Source: Seohaeicola saemankumensis (lineage in GTDB: Bacteria > Pseudomonadota > Alphaproteobacteria > Rhodobacterales > Rhodobacteraceae). From it: a stretch of 64,000 nt of DNA. How positions within the stretch are numbered: position 1 is the stretch's first letter; each line of letters opens with the position of its first letter. The notes under the pieces were generated by a model, which made no database searches, was not told the origin of the DNA, and saw nothing but the letters and a program-made list of their open reading frames with translations. The translations under genes were made by a program, and so were the position numbers. Positions 16,081 to 24,747 of the stretch are shown in pieces. The stretch spans positions 1 through 64,000 of the forward strand of contig NZ_JAINWI010000009.1 of NCBI RefSeq assembly GCF_021021435.1, in the 5' to 3' direction.

Positions 16081-16911
16081 TCAGTCAGCATCGCGCAGCA
16101 GTTCGGGACGCAGCACCACGATCGTCGGCTGGCGCGGCAAACTGCGAAGGGACAACTCGATGCTGCTCTCGCCCGCCTCAACGACAGCAAATTCTCCGCG
16201 CATCCCCTCGACAAAACGGCGCAGGGTGCTGTCTCCGAACCAGTGCATGGGGATCACCACGGACGACCGCAGCCGCCCGACCACCCGCATCATCGTGTCC
16301 AGATCCAGCGTCATACCGCCATCGACGGGCGCCATGACAACATCCAGCCGTCCGATGGCCGCATATTGCTCGGGGTCCGGTTCATGATGCAAATGCCCCA
16401 GATGGCCGATGCACAGACCTGCCACCTCGAAGATGAAAATGGAATTACCCCGCGGCTCGACCCCGCCGAAGGACCGGATATCGGTGGGCACATTGCGTAC
16501 CAGCATCTCGCCCAGATCAAGATGGTGCTCGACACCTGCCCCGAAACTTTCGCCCCAGCCGCGCAGGACATGGGGAATCGCAGGGTCCGGTGCCGAGGTC
16601 CAATGCGTGGAATGAGCGTGGTTCATCGTGACCACATCGGGGATCAGATCGACATTGCCGATAAAGCCTGTGAAATCTGTCACCACGTTCAACCCGCCGG
16701 TTGTCTGGATCAGGAAAGAGGCGTGATCGAGATAGTTGATCCGCACAGTATGATCCGGCAGCGGATCGCGGAAACTGGCCTTGTGCAGATATTCCAGCCC
16801 CGGTGCCGATTGCGCGACAGCGATACAGTGGCTTGGGGTGCGATCCTGTGCGGCAGCGCCCGTTGCCAGCATCGCGAATGACAGGGCAAGGGCAGGTATC
16901 ATCGGAACCAT
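16081..16911 (-). CDS. Exported metallo-beta-lactamase-fold protein with altered metal motif
   Basis: 276 residues with a signal peptide (ALALSFAMLATGAAAQ). The mature part resembles the MBL-fold metal-dependent hydrolase group with INYLDHASFLIQT at its start and VTMNHAHSTHW where H-x-H-x-D-H is expected: the Asp is Thr. Further on, IGHLGHLHHEPDPEQ, LDVVMAPVDGG and VVIPMHWFG complete the fold. The odd motif may bind one metal rather than two, or the protein may be a non-classical member; the substrate is unknown. GGAGGATAAGCC precedes the ATG, a strong ribosome site. It follows the FAD-dehydrogenase gene's promoter side with the same orientation. Confidence 0.8.
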   Translation of the reverse strand: MVPMIPALALSFAMLATGAAAQDRTPSHCIAVAQSAPGLEYLHKASFRDPLPDHTVRINYLDHASFLIQTTGGLNVVTDFTGFIGNVDLIPDVVTMNHAHSTHWTSAPDPAIPHVLRGWGESFGAGVEHHLDLGEMLVRNVPTDIRSFGGVEPRGNSIFIFEVAGLCIGHLGHLHHEPDPEQYAAIGRLDVVMAPVDGGMTLDLDTMMRVVGRLRSSVVIPMHWFGDSTLRRFVEGMRGEFAVVEAGESSIELSLRSLPRQPTIVVLRPELLRDAD

Positions 16912-16970
16912 GGCTTATCCTCCTGCGCACAAGGATAGCGCAAAGGCTTGGTCTGTCACTTCACAGGGCT

Positions 16971-16993
16971 GTTTCTTCTTGCCCGAAATATCC
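16971..16993 (+). repeat. Dispersed 23-bp element, copy 3
   Basis: GTTTCTTCTTGC, triplet CCG, AAATATCC. It lies between two minus-strand genes, 48 bp past the stop of the acetyltransferase gene but in the opposite orientation to it. Confidence 0.8.
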
Positions 16994-17040
16994 AAATCGC
17001 ATCGCTTGCCAGCAAAAACGCCTCTGCTTTGGGCATTCCG

Positions 17041-17625
17041 TCAGCCGGCATCCGTGCGCCCGCGCCGGTCAGCCCTGAGCGACGCATAGAGCACATGGGT
17101 GCGCCAGCGCCCCCCGATTTGCAGGTAGCTTTGCGCGACACCTTCATATTTGAAGCCGCAGCTTTCCAGCAATCCGCGCGAGGGCGTGTTTTCGGGCAGG
17201 CAAGCAGCCTCGATCCGGCTGAGGTCAAGCCGCTGGAAAGCGTGATGCACAACCGCCTCGATCGCCTCGCGCATGAAGCCCTGACGGGCGTGGCTGCGGC
17301 CCACCCAATAGCCAAGCGTGCCTGCCTGCGCGGGCCCGCGCCGGACATTATCCAGCGTGATCGCGCCCAGAAGCACGTTGTCGGCGCGCCGGATCAGGAA
17401 CAGCGGCAAGGCCGAGCCGTTGCCGATGGACCGCTGCGCCCAGTAGACGCGGTTGGTAAAGGCTTTGCGGGACAGATGGTCGGCAGCCCAAGTAGGCTCC
17501 CACCGTGTCAGGAAATCCTCACTGTCGCGGCGCAGGCTGACCCAGTCGCGAAAATCGGCATGCAAGGGCGGGCGCAGGGTCAGACGCTCGGTCTCGATCC
17601 TGATTTTCCGACGCCCCAACAGCAT
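17041..17625 (-). CDS. GNAT family N-acetyltransferase (RimJ/RimL-like)
   Basis: 194 residues. IETERLTLRPPLHADFRDWVSLR at the start and GTLGYWVGRSHARQGFMREAIEAVVHHAF with LDLSRIEAACLPENTPSRGLLESCGFKYEG are the recognised RimJ/RimL-type acetyltransferase segments, including the acetyl-CoA loop R-Q-G-F-M and the late N-x2-S-x3-L motif. Such enzymes acetylate N-termini of ribosomal proteins or antibiotics or small molecules; the target is unknown. The ATG shares its A with the TGA stop of the M16 peptidase gene (TGATG), so translation is probably coupled. Confidence 0.86.
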   Translation of the reverse strand: MLLGRRKIRIETERLTLRPPLHADFRDWVSLRRDSEDFLTRWEPTWAADHLSRKAFTNRVYWAQRSIGNGSALPLFLIRRADNVLLGAITLDNVRRGPAQAGTLGYWVGRSHARQGFMREAIEAVVHHAFQRLDLSRIEAACLPENTPSRGLLESCGFKYEGVAQSYLQIGGRWRTHVLYASLRADRRGRTDAG

Positions 17626-18887
17626 CAGGCGACGCGCCTGTCCTGAACGCTCTGCCAGTCCGGTGCCGTCGCGATCGGGCCATACAGCGCCAGCGCCGAG
17701 GGTGCGGTGCTGATCATATGCGCTGCCATCGCGCGCACATCCTGGACCGTGACCGCGTCGATATGGTCAACCACTTCGGACAGCGGCGGAATGCGGCCCC
17801 AGACCTGCATCTGCCGCGCCAGACGCTCGGCGCGGTTCGAGGGGCTTTCCAGCCCCATCAGCAGGCCCGCCTTCATCTGCGCCCGCGCGCGCGCCACTTC
17901 GGCCTCGGACATGTCGTCGGCGGCGCGTTTCATCTCGTCCAGCGTGATCGTGGTAAGATCACCCAGGTCTTCGGCAGACGTGCCTGCATAGATCGTCATC
18001 ATGCCGGTATCGGCATGGGCACCGGCCTGCGCGAAGATCGTGTAGCATAGGCCCCGTTTTTCGCGCACTTCCTGAAACAGACGGCTCGACATGCCACCAC
18101 CAAGAGCCGAGGAATAGATCTGCGCGGTATAGATCGCGGGGTCGGTATAATCCGGTCCCTCGAATGCCAGCGCGAAATGGGCCTGTTCAAGATCCTTCTC
18201 GACACGGTGTTCGCCGCCGATGAAATGGGCAGGTGTCGGATGATGCAGCCGTCCTTTGGGCAACGCGCCAAAGATAGTTTCTGCGGCTTTCACGATCGCA
18301 TCGTGATCCACAGCGCCTGCCGCCGACAGAACCATATTCGCGGGGCTGTAATGCTCGGCCACGAAGCCTTGCAAGTCTTGCCGGTCAAAGGCTTTGATCC
18401 GTTCGACTGGCCCCAGAATGGTGCGGCCAAGCGCCTGATCAGGATAGGCTTTTTCCTGCAACCAGTCAAAGATCACATCATCCGGTGTGTCCAGCGCCTG
18501 ACCGATTTCCTGCAGGATCACACCGCGCTCGACCTCGATTTCGGAGGGATCGAAAATCGGGTTCAGCACGATATCCGAGACAACATCCAACGCCAGCGGC
18601 ACATCCGCTTCAAGCACGCGGGCGTAATAGGCCGTGGCCTCGCGCGATGTATAGGCGTTGATATAGCCGCCCACATCCTCGATCACCTCGGCGATGTCCA
18701 GCGCGGTGCGGCGTTTGGTGCCTTTGAAAGCCATATGTTCCAGAAAATGCGCGATACCGTTCTGTTCGAGGCGCTCGTGGCGTCCGCCGGACAGGACCCA
18801 GATACCGATCGCGGCGGATTGCAGCCCGTCCATCCGTTCGGTCACGATACGCAGGCCGTTTTCAAGAGTGTGGGTGCGGACGGTCAA
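17625..18887 (-). CDS. M16 family zinc peptidase (processing-peptidase-like)
   Basis: 420 residues. The inverted zinc motif H-x2-E-H is at residues 47-51 (HFLEH), with the third ligand Glu expected in ERGVILQEIGQALD about 75 residues later. Family members are PqqL/mitochondrial-processing-peptidase-like; in alphaproteobacteria this gene next to thrC is a conserved arrangement. It probably degrades or trims peptides in the cytoplasm or periplasm. No signal peptide is seen. The start is TTG at 18885-18887, overlapping the thrC stop as TTGA; no ATG lies before the conserved TVRTHTLENGLRIV segment. Confidence 0.9.
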   Translation of the reverse strand: MTVRTHTLENGLRIVTERMDGLQSAAIGIWVLSGGRHERLEQNGIAHFLEHMAFKGTKRRTALDIAEVIEDVGGYINAYTSREATAYYARVLEADVPLALDVVSDIVLNPIFDPSEIEVERGVILQEIGQALDTPDDVIFDWLQEKAYPDQALGRTILGPVERIKAFDRQDLQGFVAEHYSPANMVLSAAGAVDHDAIVKAAETIFGALPKGRLHHPTPAHFIGGEHRVEKDLEQAHFALAFEGPDYTDPAIYTAQIYSSALGGGMSSRLFQEVREKRGLCYTIFAQAGAHADTGMMTIYAGTSAEDLGDLTTITLDEMKRAADDMSEAEVARARAQMKAGLLMGLESPSNRAERLARQMQVWGRIPPLSEVVDHIDAVTVQDVRAMAAHMISTAPSALALYGPIATAPDWQSVQDRRVA

Positions 18888-20272
18888 TTGGCAATACGCT
18901 CTCTGATCAGGGATTCGATGGCGGCAAGGTCGTTGCCGATCCGCGTAACGCGCTCGGGCCGGTCGTAAAGATCGGCCATGCGCGGCGGCAGGGGCGGACG
19001 GATGCCTGTGGCCGCCTCGACCGCGTCGGGGAATTTTGCGGGATGCGCGGTGGCCAGCGTGATCATCGGCACGGCAGGATCGCGTAATGCCTCGGCCACA
19101 TGGACACCCACGGCACTATGCGGGCAAAGCAGTTCACCAGTCGTTTTCAGCGTGCGCCCGATGGTGGCACTGGTCTCGTCCTCGCCGCAGCGGCCGGAAT
19201 CAAACACTTCGCGCAGCGCTTGCAGCGCGCCCTGGCTGACGCTGAAGCCACCGGCCTTCAACTCGTCCATCAGTTGCGCCACGGCGGCACCGTCCTGATG
19301 ATAGGCATAAAACAGCGCGCGTTCGAAATTCGAGCTGACCTGAATATCCATCGAGGGGCTGATCGAGGGAATCACCCCGTCAGGGTGGTAGTCTCCCGCC
19401 GACAGGCAGCGGTGCAGGATATCGTTATGGTTGGTGGCCACGACCAGACGCTCGATAGGCAGGCCCATGCGTTTCGCAATGTAGCCAGCGAAAATGTCAC
19501 CAAAATTGCCGGTTGGCACGGTAAAGCTGACCTTGCGGTCAGGTGCACCAAGGCTGACGGCAGACGAAAAGTAATAGACCACCTGCGCCAGCACCCGCGC
19601 CCAGTTGATCGAATTGACACCCGCCAGACGCACACCGTCGCGGAAGTCGAAATCGTTAAACATGTCTTTCACGCGGGCCTGCGCATCGTCAAAATGTCCG
19701 TCGATGGCCAGCGCGTGGACATTCGCCTCGGCGGGCGTGGTCATCTGGCGGCGCTGCACTTCGGAGACACGACCATGCGGGTAGAGGATGAAAACGTCCA
19801 CCGCATCCAGCCCTCTGAACGCCTCGATCGCCGCCGATCCGGTGTCGCCGCTGGTGGCCCCCACGATAGTGACCCGCTCACCGGAACGCGCCAGTGCTGT
19901 CTGGAACATCTGGCCGATCAATTGCATGGCGAAGTCCTTGAACGCCAGCGTCGGGCCATGGAACAGTTCCAGCAGGTGGTGGTTGCTATCCAGTTGCACC
20001 AAAGGCGCGCGGGCGGCATGGCCGAAACCGGCATAGGCGCGTGTGATGATGTCGCCGAATTCCGACTCCGTGAACGTGTCGCCGGTAAAGGGCCGCATGA
20101 TGCGGAAGGCGACCTCCTCATAGGGCAGGCCCGCCAGCGCGCGTATATCGGCAAGGGACAGGGTGGGGATGCTTTGCGGCAGATAAAGTCCGCCATCACG
20201 TGCCAGCCCTGTCAGCATCGCCTGCTCAAAGCTCAGCACGGGGGCCGCGCCACGGGTCGAGATATATTGCAC
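18884..20272 (-). CDS. thrC: Threonine synthase
   Basis: 462 residues, the long bacterial/fungal type. It converts O-phosphohomoserine to threonine using pyridoxal phosphate; the cofactor Lys is K112 in GPTLAFKDFAMQ. YISTRG at the start, VGATSGDTGSAAIEAF, and FTVPTGNFGDIFAGY are diagnostic. The start codon is GTG at 20270-20272 with GAAAGG about ten bases upstream. It lies five bases after SURF1 and overlaps the M16 peptidase gene, forming one tightly packed minus-strand operon. It acts later in the pathway begun by lysC. Confidence 0.95.
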   Translation of the reverse strand: MQYISTRGAAPVLSFEQAMLTGLARDGGLYLPQSIPTLSLADIRALAGLPYEEVAFRIMRPFTGDTFTESEFGDIITRAYAGFGHAARAPLVQLDSNHHLLELFHGPTLAFKDFAMQLIGQMFQTALARSGERVTIVGATSGDTGSAAIEAFRGLDAVDVFILYPHGRVSEVQRRQMTTPAEANVHALAIDGHFDDAQARVKDMFNDFDFRDGVRLAGVNSINWARVLAQVVYYFSSAVSLGAPDRKVSFTVPTGNFGDIFAGYIAKRMGLPIERLVVATNHNDILHRCLSAGDYHPDGVIPSISPSMDIQVSSNFERALFYAYHQDGAAVAQLMDELKAGGFSVSQGALQALREVFDSGRCGEDETSATIGRTLKTTGELLCPHSAVGVHVAEALRDPAVPMITLATAHPAKFPDAVEAATGIRPPLPPRMADLYDRPERVTRIGNDLAAIESLIRERIAN

Positions 20273-20277
20273 TGTCT

Positions 20278-20952
20278 TCAGCCTTTCACGGGTTTACGCA
20301 TGCGCCATAACAGGAATCCGGTCATCACGACCCAGACAATGGCCAGACCGAACCATGTCACGGCATAGCCCAGATGATCGTTCGGGATGCCCGATGTGTC
20401 GACAGGCAAAGGTCGCAGGGCAGTGTCGGGCAGATCGGTCTGACGTGCCACGACCAGAACCGGCTCGGTGTCCAGATAGGCCGCCATGCGCGGCAAATCG
20501 CGGGCAAACCAGATATCGGCGCCCAGATCGGGTTCGGGTGTATAGCTGTCCACTTCGTCCGGCCAATGCAGGTTGCCCAGAACAGTCACGGGCGCGGCTC
20601 CGGCCTCGGGCTGGGCGGCCTGCACCGGAAGAAAGCCCAGATCGACCATCACACGCCGGCCATCAACCTCAAGCGGGCGGATGATACGATAGCCTGCGCC
20701 GACCTGCTTCTGGCTGACCAGCACGCGGATCGCGGGTTCCAGCAAAACGCCCGTGACACTGACGGGCAGATACCGGTCCATCTGTGCGTCGGGGGCGGCA
20801 GGCAGGGCCACAGGCGCGGCCACGATGCGCGCCTCGATATCGGCAAGGATCGCTTCCTTCCAGTCCAGCCGCTGCACCTGCCAAAGGCCAAGACCGACCA
20901 GCACCGCCGTGCCGAGCAGTCCGAATATCAGGGGAAGGATAAGACGCGCCAA
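20278..20952 (-). CDS. SURF1 family cytochrome oxidase assembly protein
   Basis: 224 residues. Two terminal membrane helices (LILPLIFGLLGTAVLVGLGLWQVQRL at the start, LAIVWVVMTGFLLW at the end) flank a periplasmic domain with the SURF1 motifs G-x-W-Q-x-x-R-x-x-W-K near residues 22-32 and DLGFLP. SURF1 helps insert heme a into subunit I of aa3-type oxidase at the inner membrane. Its place next to the cta genes fits. The start codon appears to be TTG at 20950-20952, with AAGGGGCC nine bases upstream; there is no nearby ATG. It is separated from ctaE by a strong terminator, so it is transcribed with thrC rather than with the cta genes. Confidence 0.9.
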   Translation of the reverse strand: MARLILPLIFGLLGTAVLVGLGLWQVQRLDWKEAILADIEARIVAAPVALPAAPDAQMDRYLPVSVTGVLLEPAIRVLVSQKQVGAGYRIIRPLEVDGRRVMVDLGFLPVQAAQPEAGAAPVTVLGNLHWPDEVDSYTPEPDLGADIWFARDLPRMAAYLDTEPVLVVARQTDLPDTALRPLPVDTSGIPNDHLGYAVTWFGLAIVWVVMTGFLLWRMRKPVKG

Positions 20953-20976
20953 AACGGATAGGCCCCTTGAACGTGG

Positions 20977-21001
20977 AAAGCGCGCGGATGCCGCGCGCTT
21001 T
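20977..21001 (-). terminator. Terminator after ctaE
   Basis: Perfect 11-base stem AAAGCGCGCGG / CCGCGCGCTTT with a three-base loop between the ctaE stop and the SURF1 start. It separates the cta transcript from SURF1-thrC. Confidence 0.8.
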
Positions 21002-21066
21002 GCTTTCTTTCGCTTTGTCCGCCGGAATTCAACCGCTAATGCGCGATTGCGGCCGGACCTGCCGGA

Positions 21067-21867
21067 TCAGCCGCCCCAGACATAGACCGCGGCGAACAGG
21101 AACAGCCAGACCACATCGACGAAGTGCCAGTACCATGCAGCGGCCTCGAAACCGACATGCTTTTCCTGACTGAAATGGCCGCGCTGCAGGCGGATCAGAC
21201 AGACCAGCAGGAAGATCGTACCGATCACCACGTGAAAGCCATGGAACCCAGTCGCCATGAAGAAGTTGGCACCGTAGATGTTGCCTGCAAAGCCGAAGGC
21301 CGCGTGGCTGTATTCATAGGCCTGAAAGCCGGTAAAGATCACACCCAGAGCGACCGCAAGGATCAGGCCCCACTTCATGTCTTCACGGTTGTTCTCGTGC
21401 ACCAGCGCGTGGTGGGCCCACGTCGCCGCCGCGCCCGAGCACAGCAGGATCAGCGTGTTGATCAGCGGCAGGTGCCATGGATCGAATGTCTCGATCCCTG
21501 CGGGGGGCCAGATGCCGTCCACGGCAGGGCTAAGCGGGCCCATCGGATACATGGCATGCTTGAAGAAGCTCCAGAACCATGCAGCAAAGAACATCACTTC
21601 GGACATGATGAACAGGATGAAGCCATAGCGCAGACCGATCCGCACGACGGGTGTATGATCACCCACCTGGCTTTCGGCTACGACATCGGCCCACCAGCCG
21701 AACATGACGTAAAGCACGCCGACAAAGCCTGCGAGGAACATCCAGGGCATCCCCTGCGACATCCACATGACCGCGCCGTACAGCATGACAAAGCCCGCAA
21801 CGGCCCCAAGCAAAGGCCACAATGACGGGGCCAGGATGTGATAATCGTGATTTTTCTCGTGCGCCAT
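21067..21867 (-). CDS. ctaE: Cytochrome c oxidase subunit III
   Basis: 266 residues with seven predicted membrane helices. [18 protein letters not shown] opens the protein, typical of alphaproteobacterial subunit III, and [20 protein letters not shown] with the lipid-contact Glu, and the ending [19 protein letters not shown] are diagnostic. It is a core subunit of the aa3-type terminal oxidase in the inner membrane, stabilising subunit I. I chose ATG at 21865-21867 with GAGGGAAAC upstream; the frame could extend 22 residues further but these do not resemble the family. It is the last gene of the ctaC-B-(small)-G-E cluster. Confidence 0.95.
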   Translation of the reverse strand: MAHEKNHDYHILAPSLWPLLGAVAGFVMLYGAVMWMSQGMPWMFLAGFVGVLYVMFGWWADVVAESQVGDHTPVVRIGLRYGFILFIMSEVMFFAAWFWSFFKHAMYPMGPLSPAVDGIWPPAGIETFDPWHLPLINTLILLCSGAAATWAHHALVHENNREDMKWGLILAVALGVIFTGFQAYEYSHAAFGFAGNIYGANFFMATGFHGFHVVIGTIFLLVCLIRLQRGHFSQEKHVGFEAAAWYWHFVDVVWLFLFAAVYVWGG

Positions 21868-21892
21868 CTCGTTTCCCTCGTTGGAAGGCTTC

Positions 21893-22477
21893 TTAGTTAA
21901 GTGTGGTATCGTTTCCGGCGGGGGCTGCGTCAAGGGCTGCCTGTTCCTCGGGAAGATCTGTTTCGTAGAAAGTGTAAGACAGCGTGATCTGTTTCACATA
22001 CTGCCCGTCGCGGTCGGTCGCAATCGCGGGATCGACGAAGAACGTTACTGGCATCATCACACGCTCTCCTGGCTGCAAAACCTGCTGCTCGAAGCAGAAA
22101 CACTGGATCTTGCTGAAGAAACCGCCTGCTTCATAGGGGGTGACGTTATAGCTGGCTGTGCCTGCAATGGCGCGGTCTGTCGGGTTATAGGCCTCATAGA
22201 AGGCAAGCCCTGTCTCGCCGATCTTGATCTCCATGCTGCGCTCGACGGGTTTGAACTCCCACGGCATGCCGCGTTCTTTGGAAGCGTCAAAGCGCACGAT
22301 GATCGTCTGGTCCAGCACCTGTTCTGGTCCGGCTTCCGCGATCATGGTTGTGCCGCCAAATCCTGTGACACGGCAAAACCAATCGTAAAAGGGCACCGAT
22401 GCCCAGGCCAGGCTGCCCATCACGACAACAAGACCCATGGTCTGGACGACGGTTTTCGATTTGGGGGACAAAGGCAT
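21893..22477 (-). CDS. ctaG: Cytochrome c oxidase copper chaperone CtaG/Cox11
   Basis: 194 residues. One N-terminal membrane helix ([30 protein letters not shown]) anchors a periplasmic domain with the copper-binding pair CFCFEQQ and the conserved MPVTFFVDP. CtaG delivers copper to the CuB site of subunit I. It lies between the small membrane-protein gene and ctaE, the standard position in Rhodobacteraceae. The small gene's stop is two bases before its ATG. Confidence 0.95.
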   Translation of the reverse strand: MPLSPKSKTVVQTMGLVVVMGSLAWASVPFYDWFCRVTGFGGTTMIAEAGPEQVLDQTIIVRFDASKERGMPWEFKPVERSMEIKIGETGLAFYEAYNPTDRAIAGTASYNVTPYEAGGFFSKIQCFCFEQQVLQPGERVMMPVTFFVDPAIATDRDGQYVKQITLSYTFYETDLPEEQAALDAAPAGNDTTLN

Positions 22478-22479
22478 TC

Positions 22480-22680
22480 TCAGTCTCCTGTAGCCGGGGC
22501 TGCTTGGGGTAAAAGATCCGTCCGCGGCGCATGATCAAAAGCCTGCATCGGATCGCCGCTGGTCACCTTGGCGACGGTCAATCCGAAGACGATGGCGATA
22601 AAGGCCAGCAGAACCAGTGCAAGACCTATATTGCGACCCGACCGGCGGTGATGCAACTCATGTGTGGCGCGAAAGCTCAT
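22480..22680 (-). CDS. Small single-helix membrane protein in the cta operon
   Basis: 66 residues. A basic start ([17 protein letters not shown]) precedes one membrane helix ([19 protein letters not shown]), then a short periplasmic tail. Small proteins of this form between ctaB and ctaG are common in alphaproteobacteria and are usually described as cytochrome oxidase assembly-related or hypothetical. The ATG overlaps the ctaB stop (ATGA) and the stop is two bases before ctaG, so it is certainly part of the operon; the exact function is not known. Confidence 0.82.
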   Translation of the reverse strand: MSFRATHELHHRRSGRNIGLALVLLAFIAIVFGLTVAKVTSGDPMQAFDHAPRTDLLPQAAPATGD

Positions 22681-23618
22681 CCCCAGCCTCCAAGTCCATA
22701 GGGGCGCAACGCCGCTTCGGCCAGAAGCGCGCCGAAATGCAGGAACAGATAAAGCAGGGACAGGCCGAAAAACGACTTCTCGACCTTGTATTTGTCATTC
22801 TGCGCGATCTCTTCGTCGCGCCGCCAGATGCGGAACGCACCCAGCAGGAACAGCGCGTTCAACACAACCGCCACTGTCAGATACACCGGCCCACCGATCG
22901 AGGTGAAGGCCGTGCCCACGGCCAGCGGCGCCAGCAGCAGCGTGTAGGCCAGAATATGGTTGCGGGTGACGCGGCGGCCGTGCGTGACGGTCAGCATCGG
23001 CACCCCGGCTTTTTCGTAATCGGCGTTCATGAACAGCGCCAGCGCCCAGAAATGCGGGGGCGTCCACATGAAGATCAAACCGAACATCAGCACCGATTCC
23101 AGCCCGATGCCACCGGTTGCCACGGCCCAGCCGATCATCGGAGGGAAAGCACCTGCCGCCCCGCCGATCACGATGTTCTGCGGCGTCCAGCGCTTGAGCC
23201 ACATCGTGTACACGACCGCATAGAAAAAGATCGTGAAGGCCAGAAGCCCCGCCGCCACCATGTTGGAGGCCAGTGCCAACATGACAATCGCAAAGCCCGA
23301 CAGGGCAACGCCTACGGCCAGCGCCTCGCCCGGTTCGACCTTGCCCGCCGGCACAGGGCGCTTGGCTGTGCGCTTCATGACCGCGTCGATATCGGCGTCC
23401 CACCACATATTCAACGCGCCCGAGGCCCCTGCCCCCACCGCGATAAACAGGATCGAGGCAAAGCCGACCATCGGATGCACGCCCATCGGTGCGGCCAGAA
23501 GACCGACCAATGCCGTAAAGACGACAAGCGACATCACGCGCGGCTTCAGAAGGGCCACGTAATCGCCAAAGCCCGCTTCGGGCTGGACGGTCTGGGTGTT
23601 GATGCTTGCGTCTGTCAT
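22677..23618 (-). CDS. ctaB: Protoheme IX farnesyltransferase (heme O synthase)
   Basis: 313 residues, UbiA prenyltransferase superfamily with about nine membrane helices. The first Asp-rich motif is [23 protein letters not shown] (N-x3-D-x3-D), the second lies near [13 protein letters not shown]. It farnesylates heme b to heme o, the first step to heme a for the aa3 oxidase. The gene lies between ctaC and the small membrane protein, overlapping the latter by ATGA. ATG is at 23616-23618. Confidence 0.95.
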   Translation of the reverse strand: MTDASINTQTVQPEAGFGDYVALLKPRVMSLVVFTALVGLLAAPMGVHPMVGFASILFIAVGAGASGALNMWWDADIDAVMKRTAKRPVPAGKVEPGEALAVGVALSGFAIVMLALASNMVAAGLLAFTIFFYAVVYTMWLKRWTPQNIVIGGAAGAFPPMIGWAVATGGIGLESVLMFGLIFMWTPPHFWALALFMNADYEKAGVPMLTVTHGRRVTRNHILAYTLLLAPLAVGTAFTSIGGPVYLTVAVVLNALFLLGAFRIWRRDEEIAQNDKYKVEKSFFGLSLLYLFLHFGALLAEAALRPYGLGGWG

Positions 23619-23710
23619 ATCAGGTCCCGTTCGGGGTCAGATCCGGCAGGGGGCACTGGTCGCGCCCCATGCGTGGCGGGGACAGGCTACGCGCCCGCCC
23701 CCTTGTGTCG

Positions 23711-24553
23711 TCAGTCGGCTGCGGCCAGCTTTACATCGCGCGGCGTGCCGGCATATTCCTCGATCGCGCCGTCCAACCATGCTTCATAGGCTTCCTCGCT
23801 CACCACTTTGACGGTGATCGGCATGTAGGCATGGTCCTTGCCGCAAAGTTCCGAGCACTGGCCGAAATAGATGCCTTCTTCCTCGGCCGAGAACCACAAC
23901 TGCGCCAGACGGCCGGGGATACCGTCCTGTTTCACGCCAAAGGCGGGAATGGTCCAGCTATGGATCACGTCGGCTGCGGTGACCTGCATCACGACTGTCT
24001 TGCCGACAGGAACGACAACGGCGGTATCGGTCGCCAGCAGGTATTCATCCTGGCTGTAGCCATATTCCTCAAGATCTTCGCGGCCCAGCATGAAGCTTTC
24101 AAAGCCGAAATCGTGATCGGTGTATTCATAGCCCCAGTACCACTGGTAGCCTGTCACCTTGATATTGATGTCACCGACAGGGATTTCCTGCTGCTTGAAC
24201 AGCACCGGCAGCGAGAAGGCACCGATAAAGAACAGGATCACGATGGGCACGATGGTCCATGCGATTTCGACCGGCGTATTATGGGTGAAGGAACCCGGCG
24301 TCGGGTTGGCGCGGCGATTGTAGCGCAGAATCACAATGGCCAGCAGGCCGCAGACGAAGATCGTAATGGCGGTGATGATCACCAGCACCATACCATCCAG
24401 CCACTGCAGGTCGCGGGCCAGTTCGGTTGCAGCCGGCTGAAAGCCGATGCCACCCGCTTTCGGCGCGCCGATGATTTGCAAAGCCTCCTGCGCCGAGGCA
24501 GGAACGGCAAGGAAGGCGGGAATTAGGGCCAGCAGGCTAGTCAGTCGTCGCAT
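23711..24553 (-). CDS. ctaC: Cytochrome c oxidase subunit II
   Basis: 280 residues. A signal peptide ([16 protein letters not shown]), two membrane helices (about 53-78 and 96-117) and a periplasmic cupredoxin domain. The complete CuA centre is visible: His198 (VIHSW), Cys233, Glu235, Cys237 (CSELC), His241 and Met244. It accepts electrons from cytochrome c and passes them to heme a in subunit I; subunit I (ctaD) is not in this window. AGGGTGAC precedes the ATG. First gene of the cta operon; its upstream region, shared with tldD, contains a perfect FNR-type box. Confidence 0.96.
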   Translation of the reverse strand: MRRLTSLLALIPAFLAVPASAQEALQIIGAPKAGGIGFQPAATELARDLQWLDGMVLVIITAITIFVCGLLAIVILRYNRRANPTPGSFTHNTPVEIAWTIVPIVILFFIGAFSLPVLFKQQEIPVGDINIKVTGYQWYWGYEYTDHDFGFESFMLGREDLEEYGYSQDEYLLATDTAVVVPVGKTVVMQVTAADVIHSWTIPAFGVKQDGIPGRLAQLWFSAEEEGIYFGQCSELCGKDHAYMPITVKVVSEEAYEAWLDGAIEEYAGTPRDVKLAAAD

Positions 24554-24699
24554 ATGTCACCCTGATCGGTTGAGGTGTTTCTGGGTCTTTTGTCGGTCGT
24601 CCAAGCGGTATGCCATAGAATCCCGTTGTTTTGTCGTCGCGAGAAACCATATTCTGACAGACAAAACAACAACGAGCCTTGCGGCAAACGGACGCGAAT

Positions 24700-24713
24700 T
24701 TGATTTAGATCAA
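24700..24713. promoter_or_regulatory. Perfect FNR/FnrL-type box between ctaC and tldD
   Basis: TTGAT, TTAG, ATCAA: both half-sites match the FNR consensus exactly. It lies in the 194-bp divergent region, centred about 41 bp before the tldD ATG and about 153 bp before the ctaC ATG. Sequence match is seen; regulation by oxygen is inferred. Confidence 0.7.
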
Positions 24714-24747
24714 TTGCACGTGCTGCGAAAGATACAGAAAGCCCCTC

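Noticed and set aside
22617-23789. 390-codon frame opposite ctaB
   Set aside because: Antisense to a clear membrane prenyltransferase and rich in His/Arg/Gln, typical of shadow frames.
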